The notes: generated by a model from the letters alone, not told the origin. Numbered from the stretch's first letter, positions 42,408-52,500 are shown. The stretch is 64,000 bases of DNA from Mariniflexile sp. TRM1-10 (GCF_003425985.1 NZ_CP022985.1:2083501-2147500), one strand, 5' to 3'. Numbers and translations are program-made.

Positions 42408-44717
42408 TTATTTAGATTCTGTTGAATTTTGTACTAAAGTAGCAGGTTTAACAGAACTGTCGTGTGCATTATGGTATTCTTCCAAAAGATTCATAGTAGC
42501 ATTTAACAAATCTTTGGTTTCCAATAACAAACTAAAATATAAGGTTGTGTTTTTAGGACTCGATTCTTCAGTGCGTGTACGTTCAACTTGCTTTTGAATT
42601 TTTGAGGTTACCAAACCTAAAATCTCTTGTTTTCTGCCTAAAATAATTCCAATTTCTTCAAATGATCTGGAATCAAAAGCTTTTTGAGTATTATTGAAAA
42701 AGGTTTCAAATCGTTCATCTACCTCTTTTAATTCTTTAATTTGATTGAATTTTAGTTTTTTATGATTGTTTTGAACATGTTTATAGCTCACTTTAGTAAT
42801 ATACTCTAAAGATTGGGTCATATCTTGAAGATAGCCTAAAACATGAATATAAAAGTTACTGGCTCCAACACTGGATTCATCTAAATTTTTAATAAAATAG
42901 AAAATATTATCGCGTAATTCATCTACTTCGCTAGATAATTTTACTATTTGCTTTTTGTTCTTTTTTAATAACGCCAAGTCTTGCTTCGCCAACCCATTAA
43001 TGGCATTGGTGTATATTTTATTACCACGTTTTACAACATTACCAATGTTGTTGGCACTTTCGTATATAACACCTTGAATAGAGCTGCTTTCAGCTTTCGT
43101 TAAACTATCTTCGGCTTTAGCTTCAGAAGACTGCTTTCTATGTGCTATATAATTTCTAGCTATCAATAAGATAGCTACCAACAATAACACAGGCATCATA
43201 ACATCAACGTTCCAGTTTAGCAAGTAGGCAATAAGGGCAGCAGCGATAAAAGCAATAAATGCTGTAAAAAACCATCCCCCAATAACGTTTAAAACACCCG
43301 CTACTCTGTAAACAGCACTTTCGGCTCCCCAAGCTCTATCGGCTAATGATGTACCCATAGCAACCATAAACGTTACATAGGTTGTAGATAGTGGAAGTTT
43401 CATAGAGGTTGCTAATGATATAAGAATGGCAGCTACCATTAAATTTACAGCTGCACGTACCATGTCAAAAGCAGGTAATTCGTGTGTTTTGGATTTAGCT
43501 AAGTTAATTACAGGTTTTTCAAATTGTTTTTCAATTTTAGCTTGCCAAGTTTTTGGCAATATATACGATGTCATTTGAGATGATAACATGGCAAACCTTA
43601 CAAAACTACGAGATAAAAAGTTAGGTTGAAAACGTTCTTTACCATCACCTTCTCTAGATAGGTTGATTTCGGTTTCGGTCACATTTTTTGCTTTTTTTGA
43701 TAGCCATAAGGTAGCTACCATTACCAACCCAGCTATAATTAACAAAAAGGTAGGAGTAGGTACTTTGTCAGAAAGAAAGCCCATACTAAAAGCTTCTGGT
43801 GAAATACCTGTGCCAACCCAAGCAGAGTACGATTGCCATCCAGCAATTGGTACACCAATAAAATTAACCAAATCGTTTCCTGAAAATGCTAAAGCTAACG
43901 CAAAAGTACCTATGATGATTACTAACTTATAGATGTTAAGCCTAGTAAAGCTTATTAAAAGATAAGAAAACAATGACCAAAAAATGAAGCTTGTAAAGAT
44001 AATAAAAGGAGCTTGGTTGCTTAAAAATTCTTTAATTGTCGAACCTCCTATAAAATCATAGCTTTGTTTGGCATAAACTGTTCCGCCAATACCTTTCATA
44101 AAGATAAAATAGGTGATAGAAGTTATGGCGATACCACCAAATAGAGCACCTACCCAATTTGCTTTTCTTTCATAATTGTAAGATAATAGCAAACGTGCTA
44201 CCCACTGTACAGCAGCACCTATTGAAAAGGCAATGACAACAGAAAGTAAAATACCAAAAATGATTTCTCCTGCTTTGGAAGTATTGATATAGTTCACAAC
44301 ATCGGAAAAGTTTCCACCTTTATGACCAATTTTAATAAGTGCCATGGCAACTGATGCTCCCAATAATTCGAAAACAATAGAAACAGTTGTAGATGTTGGC
44401 ATCCCCACGGTATTGAAAAAATCTAATAGCAGAATATCCGTTATCATCACTGCCATGAAAATAATCATGATTTCATTGAACATGAATTCATGGGGATTGA
44501 AAATTCCAGATCTTGCAACCTCCATCATACCACTAGAGAAAATGGCACCTAGCCCAACGCCTATACTGGCAACAATCATAATGGTTTTAAAGGGTATGGC
44601 CTTTGAGCCTATAGCTGAATTCAGGAAATTTACGGCATCATTGCTAACTCCTACTACCAAATCAGCGATTGCTAATATGGCAAGAGCGATAATCATATAT
44701 AAGTATATGTTTTCCAT
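42408..44717 (-). CDS. Inorganic phosphate transporter, PiT family, with PhoU-like tail
   Basis: A 769-residue membrane protein from the ATG at 44717 (the frame is open to a TTG at 44756). It carries the two PiT signature repeats, ADLVVGVSNDAVNFLNSAIGSKA near the N-terminus and the second, AFSGNDLVNFIGVPIAG, in the middle, with FNTVGMPTSTTVS and MKLPLSTTYVTFMVAMGTSLADRAWG. About twelve helices are followed by a soluble, helical domain of some 200 residues (from about 560) that looks PhoU-like. It imports phosphate with protons or metal-phosphate. A Pho-box-like repeat and a perfect TACTTTTG -7 box lie upstream. Confidence 0.92.
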   Translation of the reverse strand: MENIYLYMIIALAILAIADLVVGVSNDAVNFLNSAIGSKAIPFKTIMIVASIGVGLGAIFSSGMMEVARSGIFNPHEFMFNEIMIIFMAVMITDILLLDFFNTVGMPTSTTVSIVFELLGASVAMALIKIGHKGGNFSDVVNYINTSKAGEIIFGILLSVVIAFSIGAAVQWVARLLLSYNYERKANWVGALFGGIAITSITYFIFMKGIGGTVYAKQSYDFIGGSTIKEFLSNQAPFIIFTSFIFWSLFSYLLISFTRLNIYKLVIIIGTFALALAFSGNDLVNFIGVPIAGWQSYSAWVGTGISPEAFSMGFLSDKVPTPTFLLIIAGLVMVATLWLSKKAKNVTETEINLSREGDGKERFQPNFLSRSFVRFAMLSSQMTSYILPKTWQAKIEKQFEKPVINLAKSKTHELPAFDMVRAAVNLMVAAILISLATSMKLPLSTTYVTFMVAMGTSLADRAWGAESAVYRVAGVLNVIGGWFFTAFIAFIAAALIAYLLNWNVDVMMPVLLLVAILLIARNYIAHRKQSSEAKAEDSLTKAESSSIQGVIYESANNIGNVVKRGNKIYTNAINGLAKQDLALLKKNKKQIVKLSSEVDELRDNIFYFIKNLDESSVGASNFYIHVLGYLQDMTQSLEYITKVSYKHVQNNHKKLKFNQIKELKEVDERFETFFNNTQKAFDSRSFEEIGIILGRKQEILGLVTSKIQKQVERTRTEESSPKNTTLYFSLLLETKDLLNATMNLLEEYHNAHDSSVKPATLVQNSTESK

Positions 44718-44742
44718 AATAAATTTGTTGAAAGTAACGGTG

Positions 44743-44790
44743 CAAAAGTAATTCAAATAAAAAACCCCAATGTTAACAAAATGTTACCAA
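44743..44790 (-). promoter_or_regulatory. PiT promoter with Pho-box-like repeat
   Basis: On the minus strand TACTTTTG (44750-44743) is a perfect -7 box, with TTG 17 nt upstream. Immediately upstream of that, read on the plus strand, two 11-bp units ATGTTAACnnn and ATGTTACCnnn stand in tandem (44769-44790). The repeat shares its sequence with the phoU terminator. Confidence 0.5.
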
Positions 44791-44800
44791 TTAGGGTTTT
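44759..44800 (-). terminator. Hairpin terminator after phoU
   Basis: On the minus strand AAAACCCTAAT pairs with ATTGGGGTTTT around a loop containing the GTAACA repeats, with T6 following. It separates phoU from the PiT gene. Confidence 0.65.
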
Positions 44801-44832
44801 TGTAAAAAAATATGTAATAAAATTTTTAAGTT

Positions 44833-45498
44833 TTATTTCTTTTTTTTATGCTTTAATACTTCGGCATCAATATAAAAAATAATTTCTTCGCCAACATTTT
44901 TTATTAAATCGCCAACACGTTCTATTTTTTTAATAACTGATGATACTACTAAGGCTTCGCCAACTAAAGACGCCTCTTTTTTTATTTCACCTTCTATTAT
45001 ATCGAAAGAATTAAAATCGATTTTATCTAGTATTTTGTCTTTTTTGAATACTTTTCTAGCCGTTTTTACATCTTTGGTTTCGTATGCAAGTGTTATGTTT
45101 TCTATCATAGAAAAGACGGTTTCCACCATAAGATCGAATTCTAAGCTTTTTAGCAATGGCTCAGAAACTTTCTTGTTTCTATCTACTACATATCTAGAAA
45201 TACTATAGGCATGATCTCCAATACGTTCTAATGCGAAATTTATTTTTAAAATAGCCATTATAAAACGCAAATCAATAGCTACAGGGTTGTATAATGCCAA
45301 GAATTTTTCGCAGTCTTTTTCAATTTTAATATCTAAAGCGTTCACTCGGTTTTCCGAGCTCATAACTTCCTCTGCCAAATCGCTATCATTATTTAAAAAA
45401 GCCTCAATAGCTTTTTCTAGTTGCGATTTGCAAAGTTCCAACATTTCTAATCCGGCTTGATTTAGAATTTCTCTTTGGTGTTCTGCATTTGATACCAT
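44833..45498 (-). CDS. phoU: Phosphate signalling protein PhoU
   Basis: A 221-residue helical protein made of two repeats of a three-helix bundle. The metal-binding motif is seen once as ALDIKIEKDCEKFLALYNP and again in KIERVGDLIKNVGEEIIFYID; FALERIGDHAYSIS matches the ERIGDHA motif. PhoU links the Pst transporter to the PhoR/PhoB two-component system and represses the Pho response when phosphate is plentiful. It is the last gene of pstSCAB-phoU, 11 nt after pstB. Confidence 0.94.
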   Translation of the reverse strand: MVSNAEHQREILNQAGLEMLELCKSQLEKAIEAFLNNDSDLAEEVMSSENRVNALDIKIEKDCEKFLALYNPVAIDLRFIMAILKINFALERIGDHAYSISRYVVDRNKKVSEPLLKSLEFDLMVETVFSMIENITLAYETKDVKTARKVFKKDKILDKIDFNSFDIIEGEIKKEASLVGEALVVSSVIKKIERVGDLIKNVGEEIIFYIDAEVLKHKKKK

Positions 45499-45509
45499 AT
45501 GTTTATATT

Positions 45510-46349
45510 TTAACCAAAACGCCCCGTAATATAATTCTCGGTTTGTTGTTTTTCTGGATTTGTAAAAATTGTTTTTGTTTTGTTGTACTCAATCAAGTCT
45601 CCCATATAGAAAAAAGCAGTATAATCACTAATTCTACTTGCTTGTTGCATGTTGTGGGTAACTATAATGATGGTGTATTTTTCTTTAAGTTGACAAATAA
45701 GGTCTTCTATTTTAGCTGTAGAAATTGGGTCTAAAGCCGAGGTTGGCTCATCCATTAAAATAATTGATGGCTCTACAGCTAAAGTTCTGGCAATACATAG
45801 ACGTTGTTGTTGCCCACCAGATAATGCAAGTGCCGATTTTTTTAAATCGTCTTTTACATCTTCCCAAAGATCTGCTTGTTTTAGTGCTTTTTCAACGCGT
45901 TCAGCAATTAGGTTTTTATCTTTAATACCTTGTATTTTTAAACCGTATGCAACATTTTCAAAAATAGATTTTGGAAACGGATTTGGCTTTTGAAATACCA
46001 TGCCCACTTCTTTCCTAAGTTCTTCAACATTTACTTTTTTCTTATAAATGTTGTCTCCGTTTATTTTTATTTTACCTTCCATTTTGAAACCATCAACATA
46101 ATCGTTCATACGATTGAATAGACGAAGAAATGTTGATTTACCACATCCAGAAGGTCCTATAAAAGCAGTAATAGTATGTGGTTTTATAGACATGTCTATG
46201 CCTTTAATAGCCATAAAATCACCGTACCACACTTTTGCGTCGCTAACTTCTATTTTTGGTGTTTTTTTTAGAGATGGGTCAAAGACACTACCTAACACTG
46301 TACTTTTATCTTTTAATTGTTCCATAATTATTTCCATTTCTTCTGCCAT
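45510..46349 (-). CDS. pstB: Phosphate ABC transporter ATP-binding protein
   Basis: A 279-residue ATPase of the Pst importer. Motifs: Walker [21 protein letters not shown]-loop [11 protein letters not shown], signature [14 protein letters not shown], Walker [13 protein letters not shown], and switch VTHNMQQA. The PNPFPKSI segment is diagnostic for PstB. The start overlaps the pstA stop by about 22 nt; an ATG at 46325, just after the pstA stop codon, is an equally possible start. Confidence 0.95.
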   Translation of the reverse strand: MAEEMEIIMEQLKDKSTVLGSVFDPSLKKTPKIEVSDAKVWYGDFMAIKGIDMSIKPHTITAFIGPSGCGKSTFLRLFNRMNDYVDGFKMEGKIKINGDNIYKKKVNVEELRKEVGMVFQKPNPFPKSIFENVAYGLKIQGIKDKNLIAERVEKALKQADLWEDVKDDLKKSALALSGGQQQRLCIARTLAVEPSIILMDEPTSALDPISTAKIEDLICQLKEKYTIIIVTHNMQQASRISDYTAFFYMGDLIEYNKTKTIFTNPEKQQTENYITGRFG

Positions 46350-47182
46350 TTATTTCTAAAATATACTGCAACTGCATTCATAATAAAAGTAATGCCTAAT
46401 AAAATGATAATTGCTGCAGCAGCATTTTCAATAAAGCCTGCTTGTGGTCTAGAGATCCAGTTGAATATTTGAATAGGCAATACCGAAAACTCATCCATTG
46501 GGGTTTTTGGGGCAAATGGCACATATGCCAAAGCACCAATCACTATTAACGGAGCTGTTTCACCAACGGCTCTTGATAAAGCTAATATAACTCCTGTTAA
46601 AATACCTCCACCAGAAGCGGGTAAAATTTGGTGCCAAATGGTTTGCCATTTTGAAGCACCTAACGCATAAGAGGCGTCTTTAATAGAATTTGGTACAGCC
46701 TTAATAGCTTCACGTGTTGCAACTATTACTATTGGTAAAATTAATAATGATAAGGTTAAACTGCCAGCAAGAACGCTTGCTCCAAGATTCATGATTCTTA
46801 CAAATACTTCCAAACCTAATAATCCATAAATAATTGAAGGTACACCTGCAAGGTTTGAAATATTAATCTCTAATAAACCAGCTAGTTTGTTGTTATTGGC
46901 ATATTCTTCTAAATATATGCCGGCTGCAACACCTAAAGGAAAAGCTATTATTGTTGTTAGGAGTAAGATCCAGATACTTCCCATTAATGCAGTATAGATC
47001 CCTGAATTTTCTGCTTTTCTAGAAGGGAGGTTCGTAATAAAGTCCCAATCAATTCTAGAAAACCCATCAATAACAATATTCCCAATAAATATGACGAGTA
47101 ATACCAAACCAATAAGTGTACAAAATATTCCCCAGAACTTGAACACTTGGTCTTTCCATCTGTTTCTTTGAATATTACTCAT
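46328..47182 (-). CDS. pstA: Phosphate ABC transporter permease PstA
   Basis: A 284-residue inner-membrane permease with six helices and the EAA loop motif [33 protein letters not shown]. The last residues (RNKWQKKWK) are cytoplasmic. It overlaps pstC by 8 nt and pstB by about 22 nt, so the pst genes are translationally coupled. It forms the phosphate channel with PstC. Confidence 0.94.
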   Translation of the reverse strand: MSNIQRNRWKDQVFKFWGIFCTLIGLVLLVIFIGNIVIDGFSRIDWDFITNLPSRKAENSGIYTALMGSIWILLLTTIIAFPLGVAAGIYLEEYANNNKLAGLLEINISNLAGVPSIIYGLLGLEVFVRIMNLGASVLAGSLTLSLLILPIVIVATREAIKAVPNSIKDASYALGASKWQTIWHQILPASGGGILTGVILALSRAVGETAPLIVIGALAYVPFAPKTPMDEFSVLPIQIFNWISRPQAGFIENAAAAIIILLGITFIMNAVAVYFRNKWQKKWK

Positions 47183-48053
47183 ATTTCTCTCGGTATTTTT
47201 TTCTAATTCTATAACTAAGGGTGTTTAATAAAAATGTAAACACAAATAGCGTAATTCCCGCAGCAAAAATGGTTCTGTATTCGAGTGAACCATGTTGAAC
47301 ATCGCCTAAACTTACCTGAACTATATAAGCTGTAATTGTTTCTACTGGAACTGTTGGGTCTAGTGTTAATCTGGGTTGTTGGCCAGCAGCCACAGCAACA
47401 ATCATGGTTTCTCCAATAGCTCTTGAAATAGCTAAAATAATAGAGACAATGATACCCGAAGATGCTGCAGGGACAATAACTTTAAATGCAGTTTGTAGTT
47501 TTGTTGCTCCCATGCCAAAAGAGGCTTCGCGTAACGATTGTGGTACGGCATGTAAAGCATCTTCACTAATGGACGAGATATACGGAATAATCATAATACC
47601 CATAACTAAACCTGCCGAAAGTGAGTTGAAACCAGATAGATTAGGAATAATTTGTTGTAAGTAAGGTGTTACCACTACAAGCGCAAAAAAACCATAAACA
47701 ACTGTTGGTATGGAAGCCAAAAGCTCTAGTAAAGGTTTAATGGATTTTCTGAAGGATTTTGGAGCGTACTCACTTAAATAGATACTAATAGACAAGCCAA
47801 TAGGTAATGCCACTGCTATGGCAATAAAAGAAGTAAGCAATGTGCCCGAAAGTAACGGTAAAATTCCAAAGTGTTTTTCGGTGAATAATGGCGTCCATTG
47901 GGTATCAGTAATAAAATCTATGATAGATACTTCGCTAAAAAACTGCACAGCTTCAATGGATAGTACTAAAACAATACCAATAGTTACTGCAATGGTTATT
48001 AGCGAACTTGCAAATAGAGATTTTTCAATGATAAATTCTTTGGTTTTTCGCAT
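47175..48053 (-). CDS. pstC: Phosphate ABC transporter permease PstC
   Basis: A 292-residue permease from the ATG at 48053 (the frame extends to a TTG at 48068). It has about six transmembrane helices. The EAA loop is EDALHAVPQSLREASFGMGATKLQTAFKVIVPAASSG, and the family segment TQWTPLFTEKHFGILPLLSGTL is present near the N-terminus. With PstA it forms the channel. The gap to pstS is about 70 nt. Confidence 0.94.
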   Translation of the reverse strand: MRKTKEFIIEKSLFASSLITIAVTIGIVLVLSIEAVQFFSEVSIIDFITDTQWTPLFTEKHFGILPLLSGTLLTSFIAIAVALPIGLSISIYLSEYAPKSFRKSIKPLLELLASIPTVVYGFFALVVVTPYLQQIIPNLSGFNSLSAGLVMGIMIIPYISSISEDALHAVPQSLREASFGMGATKLQTAFKVIVPAASSGIIVSIILAISRAIGETMIVAVAAGQQPRLTLDPTVPVETITAYIVQVSLGDVQHGSLEYRTIFAAGITLFVFTFLLNTLSYRIRKKYREKYE

Positions 48054-48122
48054 ACGAAATAGTATCAAAATAAGGAAATCAGGTATAGTGCTATACCTGA
48101 TTTTCCAAATAGAAACTTCTGT

Positions 48123-49073
48123 TTATTTGTTACTTTCAACAAAAGTTCTGAAATTTTCTTTTTGCTTTGTGTACAGTTCAGTAGGAAGTGGAATGTAGCC
48201 AACATCTTGAGATAATTCGGCTGCATTATCTATATAATACTCAACAAAAGCAATAACCTCTGGCGATTTTACGGAAGTACTATTTACATATATAAATAAA
48301 GGTCTAGACAAAGGGGTGTAAGTGCCGTTTCTTACTGTTTCTAAAGAAGGTTTAATAATCTCTGTACCGTTATCAACACCAATTAATTTTAATTTGTCTT
48401 TGTTTTCAGCGTAATAGGCTAATCCAAAAAATCCTAAAGAGTATTTATCTCCGGCAATACCTTGTACCAATACATGGTCGTCTTCACTTGCGGTGAAATC
48501 ACCTCTACTTGAACCACTTTCTCCAACAATAGCTTCAGTAAAATAATCGTAAGTTCCTGATGCAACGCCAGGACCGTATAAATGAATTTCCTCATTTGGC
48601 CATTCTGGGCGTATTTGATTCCATTTCATAATTTTACCTTGAGCGGCTGGCTCCCAGATTTTTTTTAACTCTTCTGGAGTAAAATTATCAACCCAAGTAT
48701 TTTCAGGGTTTACTAAAACAGCCAACCCATCGTAAGCTACTTCTAGCTCTAAATATGTAATGTTGTTTTCTGCACAAGCAGCAATTTCTTTATCTTTAAT
48801 TGGTCTTGAAGCATTAGAGATATTGGTTTCACCTCTAGAGAACTTTTTAAAACCACCACCAGTACCAGATACACCAATAGTAACATTTACTTTAGGTTGC
48901 ACGTTTCTAAATTCTTCTGCTACAGCTTCGGTAACTGGAAAAACGGTGCTTGAACCATCCACTTTTATAGTGCCTGTTAAAGTTTCAGAATTATTAGCTT
49001 CGGAAGATTTGTTTTTGTTTCCACAACTTAATGCTAAAACAGCAACGAATAAGGTTAATAATTGTTTTTTCAT
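48123..49073 (-). CDS. pstS: Phosphate ABC transporter substrate-binding lipoprotein
   Basis: A 316-residue binding protein with a lipoprotein signal peptide ([13 protein letters not shown]; Cys17 is the lipidation site), as usual in bacteria with anchored PstS-like proteins. The phosphate-binding loops are visible as [48 protein letters not shown] and [12 protein letters not shown]. It starts the operon pstSCAB-phoU. The upstream 110 bp have one ATGTTATC unit but no clear tandem Pho box. Confidence 0.95.
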   Translation of the reverse strand: MKKQLLTLFVAVLALSCGNKNKSSEANNSETLTGTIKVDGSSTVFPVTEAVAEEFRNVQPKVNVTIGVSGTGGGFKKFSRGETNISNASRPIKDKEIAACAENNITYLELEVAYDGLAVLVNPENTWVDNFTPEELKKIWEPAAQGKIMKWNQIRPEWPNEEIHLYGPGVASGTYDYFTEAIVGESGSSRGDFTASEDDHVLVQGIAGDKYSLGFFGLAYYAENKDKLKLIGVDNGTEIIKPSLETVRNGTYTPLSRPLFIYVNSTSVKSPEVIAFVEYYIDNAAELSQDVGYIPLPTELYTKQKENFRTFVESNK

Positions 49074-49183
49074 ATGTAAATAATTATTTGTTTTTTAAAA
49101 GTCATATGTTATCGCTTTATTTTGATTGGTGTTTGGATTTCCAAATCATGGCGATTTCATGATTTAAGTTTTTAATATTTTTA

Positions 49184-50377
49184 TTAGAAATGGATGTCAA
49201 ATTGTAATCTGTACATCAATTTATCATTAGATCCAAAATCTAAATAACTGATATCTGATTGTACTTTAAGTTTATGTCCCACTATATATTTCGAAACACC
49301 TAAGGTGTATTGATTTTCTATATCGCTCCCCGTTATTGTTTTGTCATAAGCAATGTTAGTATAACGACCTGCTACTTCCCAATTGGTTTTAAATAAATAA
49401 CCTGCTTGAAGATTTAAACCGTTTCCAACTTGAACTTCGACATCTGTTAAAGACCCATCGGAGTTTTTTGCATATGCATCTTTAGCATCTCTGTTAGCAT
49501 ATTCACCCATAAAAGAGAATCCATTGTATTTAAACATGGCATCAATAAACAAGGTGTTTATATTAGTTTCAAAGAAACCAGTATCGTTAGTCATATAAGA
49601 TCCTTGGTTACTACGATTTTTAACCGCATTATTATTATAATCATAAGATACTCCTAGAGCAAGTTTAGGTGTTTCTTCTCTTTTTAAATCACTTCCAGAA
49701 TAATCACCTTCACCAACAAATTCACCAAAAGGCAATAGCTCTAATCTAGTTGTATATTGGTGTCCACCAATATTACCAGTTGTGATATTTCTTCCTTCAC
49801 CTTGCGAGATTGCTAGTATTTCTTTTACAACAAAAGAGTTGCTTAAATTAAATTGATGATGTAATTGAATACCCATATCACGATCTATATTAAAACGGCT
49901 ATTAAGTAACGAGCGGTCAACAAATTGCATGTTTCCAGAAGAAATAACGCGTTCTCTGTTTCCAGGTAATTTAGTTTGCCCAAACCATAACTGTAGGTTT
50001 TTAGCAAAATGCCATTTCACAACCGCATCGAGTATGTATCTAGGAGCATTCTTTGTATAAACAGACGCTCCAGATATATCGTCATTAGATAATCCTAATT
50101 CTAATTTGTATTCTAATTTTGGGCTATAAGCAAATCCTTCAAACTTTAGTCGCGCGCGTCTAACCGTAAATTTAGATTGTGGGTCAATATAGTTTCCGTC
50201 TTGATTAGCCCAGTCTATCACAGTTAAAAATTGCATTCTGGCGGCTACCTTCATTGACCAAGTACTATCTTTACCCACAAGATTTAAAATTCCTTTTCCA
50301 AATTTTGGTGCTTCAATTTCTTGTGCATTCATCATAAGAGCCGTTAAAAAGGCTAATGCGAATAATCTAATTTTCAT
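49184..50377 (-). CDS. Phosphate-selective porin, OprP/OprO-like
   Basis: A 397-residue outer-membrane barrel from the ATG at 50377 (the frame is open to a TTG at 50404). It has a signal peptide (MKIRLFALAFLTALMMNAQ) and the family features FTVRRARLKFEGFAYSPKLEYKLELGLSNDD and WFGQTKLPGNRERVISSG, and the final strand YRLQFDIHF with terminal Phe. OprP-like porins pass phosphate or polyphosphate. It is placed directly upstream of the pst operon on the same strand. The promoter region has an 11-bp tandem Pho-box-like repeat, and a terminator hairpin further up in the leader. Confidence 0.9.
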   Translation of the reverse strand: MKIRLFALAFLTALMMNAQEIEAPKFGKGILNLVGKDSTWSMKVAARMQFLTVIDWANQDGNYIDPQSKFTVRRARLKFEGFAYSPKLEYKLELGLSNDDISGASVYTKNAPRYILDAVVKWHFAKNLQLWFGQTKLPGNRERVISSGNMQFVDRSLLNSRFNIDRDMGIQLHHQFNLSNSFVVKEILAISQGEGRNITTGNIGGHQYTTRLELLPFGEFVGEGDYSGSDLKREETPKLALGVSYDYNNNAVKNRSNQGSYMTNDTGFFETNINTLFIDAMFKYNGFSFMGEYANRDAKDAYAKNSDGSLTDVEVQVGNGLNLQAGYLFKTNWEVAGRYTNIAYDKTITGSDIENQYTLGVSKYIVGHKLKVQSDISYLDFGSNDKLMYRLQFDIHF

Positions 50378-50401
50378 AATGTTTATTAATTTTTGTCGCT
50401 G

Positions 50402-50439
50402 CAAATAACCGATTCCAATGTTAACTGAATGTTTCCTGA
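50402..50439 (-). promoter_or_regulatory. Pho-box-like repeat and -7 region of OprP-like porin
   Basis: On the plus strand two tandem 11-bp units, ATGTTAACTGA and ATGTTTCCTGA (50418-50439). On the minus strand these are followed after about 10 nt by TTATTTG (50408-50402), a degenerate -7 box, 25 nt before the ATG. Confidence 0.5.
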
Positions 50440-50454
50440 TTATTAATTTTGTGA

Positions 50455-50484
50455 CAAAAAAAGCTGCCTTGGCCTAAGGCAGCT
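50455..50484 (-). terminator. Terminator-like hairpin upstream of the porin
   Basis: On the minus strand AGCTGCCTTAGGCCAAGGCAGCT (stem of 9 bp) is followed by seven T. It lies about 80 nt before the porin ATG and upstream of its promoter, and no minus-strand gene precedes it. It may insulate the porin from antisense transcripts, or end a small transcript. Confidence 0.6.
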
Positions 50485-50678
50485 CATTAGAAATCATAAT
50501 AATGTAGTCGACAAAAACTAATAGATTATATGAAAAACTAATTGTTTCGTCTTAAGACAATGCGAATATCAACCTTTTAGTTTAGCTAATTGTAATATTA
50601 ACATTAACTAATTATTAATATTGCCAATGTTAAATTTAACATTAGTAACTATTTGATATATAATCAATTGCGATTTTA

Positions 50679-50734
50679 GTGTTACCTTAATGTTATCTAG
50701 GTGTTGTTTTAATGTTACCAAATCACTATATTTG
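50679..50734 (+). promoter_or_regulatory. Four-unit Pho-box-like array plus -7 box
   Basis: Four direct repeats of an 11-bp unit (consensus ATGTTACCnnn; 50679, 50690, 50701, 50712) end 4 bp before TATATTTG at 50727-50734, a perfect -7 box. The array replaces the -33 region, as expected for a PhoB-type activator that binds there. This is the clearest such site in the window. Confidence 0.6.
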
Positions 50735-50762
50735 ATATATAATGTTTAAAACCCCCATAATT

Positions 50763-51098
50763 ATGAAGAAATGTATTTTACTTTTTGCCTTTTTAATTAC
50801 TGTGGTTTCTTTTGGACAACAAAAGAGAGATTTAAAACTTAACAAAGACACTAATTTAATTGAAGTGGTTTATTATCATGACAATGGCGTTGTAAGTCAA
50901 ACAGGAACTTATACGACAGATGGTAAATTACAAGGAGAGTGGTTAAGTTTTGATACAGCAGGCAAAAAAATTGTTTCTGGAAATTATGATAATGGTAAAA
51001 AAGTCGGCAAATGGTTTTATTACACTAATGAAACCGTAAAAGAAGTAGATTATAATGCTAATGTCATAGCAGGCTTAAAAGAAACTGAAATTCAATAG
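50763..51098 (+). CDS. Secreted MORN-like repeat protein
   Basis: A 111-residue protein from the ATG at 50763 (MKKCILLFAFLITVVSFGQ signal peptide). An ATG at 50742 is less likely because it lies at the expected transcription start behind the -7 box. The body has two or three MORN/YwqK-like repeats (HDNGVVSQTGTYTTDGKLQGEW, TAGKKIVSGNYDNGKKVGKWFYY). Function unknown; periplasmic or surface. Its promoter has the strongest Pho-box-like array of the region. A truncated copy of its 3' end recurs at 52501-52589. Confidence 0.8.
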   Translation: MKKCILLFAFLITVVSFGQQKRDLKLNKDTNLIEVVYYHDNGVVSQTGTYTTDGKLQGEWLSFDTAGKKIVSGNYDNGKKVGKWFYYTNETVKEVDYNANVIAGLKETEIQ

Positions 51099-51207
51099 AG
51101 TTACGTTTTTTTAAATTAATAAACTAAAAAAAGAAAAGCATCCTAAAATTTTAGGATGCTTTTTGTATTAATACTTTCTCTACTAAGCGAATTAGTTTTT
51201 AGAAATT
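51012..51207. repeat. Direct repeat copy 1 (about 200 bp)
   Basis: This segment, from the C-terminus of the MORN-like gene over its terminator to the last codons of the T9SS gene, recurs at 52502-52702 in the same orientation with about 85-90 percent identity by eye. The repeats flank the T9SS gene. Confidence 0.75.
51134..51164. terminator. Bidirectional terminator
   Basis: A perfect palindrome AAAAGCATCCTAAAA / TTTTAGGATGCTTTT with a T5 tail. It serves the convergent MORN-like and T9SS genes. Confidence 0.9.
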
Positions 51208-52367
51208 TTATAAGTTTTATTTTTAGACTTAACAATATATAAACCACTGCTTAAAGATTGTATTAGTTTATTTTCTTCTTCTATTGAAGCAACTTCCCTG
51301 GATAAAACTTTTTGACCTTGGAAATTATAGATATCTATAGAATAAGGCTCTATTAATTTCTCCTCTAAGATTTCTTGTGTTAAATTTGAATCCTTTTTAT
51401 TAATAGTGCTTTTGCCGCTTCTACTAGTGTAATAAGTTACCACCGGAATAGATGAATATATGTTATTATTTTCACCTCCTGAGGATCCTTCATTAACACT
51501 GTTATTCTTATCAACAACAATGTGTATATAAGCCCAACCACTAGAATTCGCATATCCTGCAATTGTACTTCCAGAAATTTCTATTGAATGTGATTCGCTT
51601 CCGTTAGGACTAATATTACCATAATTCACTTCTGTTAGTAAAGATGCATTAGTGAATCCAGAACCAGTAGTCACATAAATTCCAGCTTTCATAGAGTTAG
51701 AAGTTATTTGTCCATTATTTTTAACAAATAAAAGTAATTGTAATGATTCACCTAAATAAAGTGAGTGGGATGTGTTAGTAGAAATATATTGTGTAGTTCC
51801 ACTTGCTCCACTAGATTTTGCAGTTGAATTATTTGAATTAATTATTAAATCTGGATTGCCCACAGGTAAAGGACACCCATTATTTGATGATGGTCCTGGC
51901 TCGTTTGGGCAATTATCATTACCATCCAATACTCCATCTCCATCTGTGTCAGTATCTGGAATAGTATATGGAATGATATATGTCAAGGTTTTTGTTTGAT
52001 TTCCATATTTAACAACAAGTTTAAATATTCCACCTGATGTAGTAGAGTAATTAATTAGTGAAGTATTCCACCATGTTTTCGTAGTGTAGTCATTAAAAAT
52101 TAGGTCTTCATCGTCTTCTCTATTCCAGTAACTTCTAGCTATTTCATTACTTGAAGAAACATTATTTTTGTATATTATTAAGTCTATTTGATGATATCCA
52201 TTTGTTGTATAGGAATAGTCTCCTTTTATTTTAAATTCAAAATCAAACTTAGTTCCAGAGTTAAACGTTTGTCCTATTGGTTCGTTTACTTTAAAGTCTT
52301 TTACATCTATTGTTTGTGAAAAAACTAAATTCGATAATAGTACTAGTAATAAAGTGATTTTTTTCAT
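51192..52367 (-). CDS. T9SS-sorted secreted protein with TSP3 and CARDB-like parts
   Basis: A 391-residue surface or secreted protein. It has a signal peptide (MKKITLLLVLLSNLVFSQ), an N-terminal beta domain, a thrombospondin type 3 calcium-binding repeat (DTDGDGVLDGNDNCPNEPGP, about 139-158), a CARDB-like Ig domain (about 172-305), and a type A T9SS C-terminal sorting domain (IYNFQGQKVLSREV, SLSSGLYIVKSKNKTYKISKN). The function is unknown; adhesion or binding of extracellular polymers is typical. The gene is flanked by direct repeats of about 200 bp, so it may be a duplicated or inserted unit. Confidence 0.88.
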   Translation of the reverse strand: MKKITLLLVLLSNLVFSQTIDVKDFKVNEPIGQTFNSGTKFDFEFKIKGDYSYTTNGYHQIDLIIYKNNVSSSNEIARSYWNREDDEDLIFNDYTTKTWWNTSLINYSTTSGGIFKLVVKYGNQTKTLTYIIPYTIPDTDTDGDGVLDGNDNCPNEPGPSSNNGCPLPVGNPDLIINSNNSTAKSSGASGTTQYISTNTSHSLYLGESLQLLLFVKNNGQITSNSMKAGIYVTTGSGFTNASLLTEVNYGNISPNGSESHSIEISGSTIAGYANSSGWAYIHIVVDKNNSVNEGSSGGENNNIYSSIPVVTYYTSRSGKSTINKKDSNLTQEILEEKLIEPYSIDIYNFQGQKVLSREVASIEEENKLIQSLSSGLYIVKSKNKTYKISKN

Positions 52368-52500
52368 AATAAAATTTTTTAGGTATATTCCGTAAACTTA
52401 ATCTTATAATATATAAATATTGTTACCTGAATGCTATATAAATGTAAATAAAAACCTATCTAATTTTATATAGCTTAAAAAATACACACAAAAAGGATTA

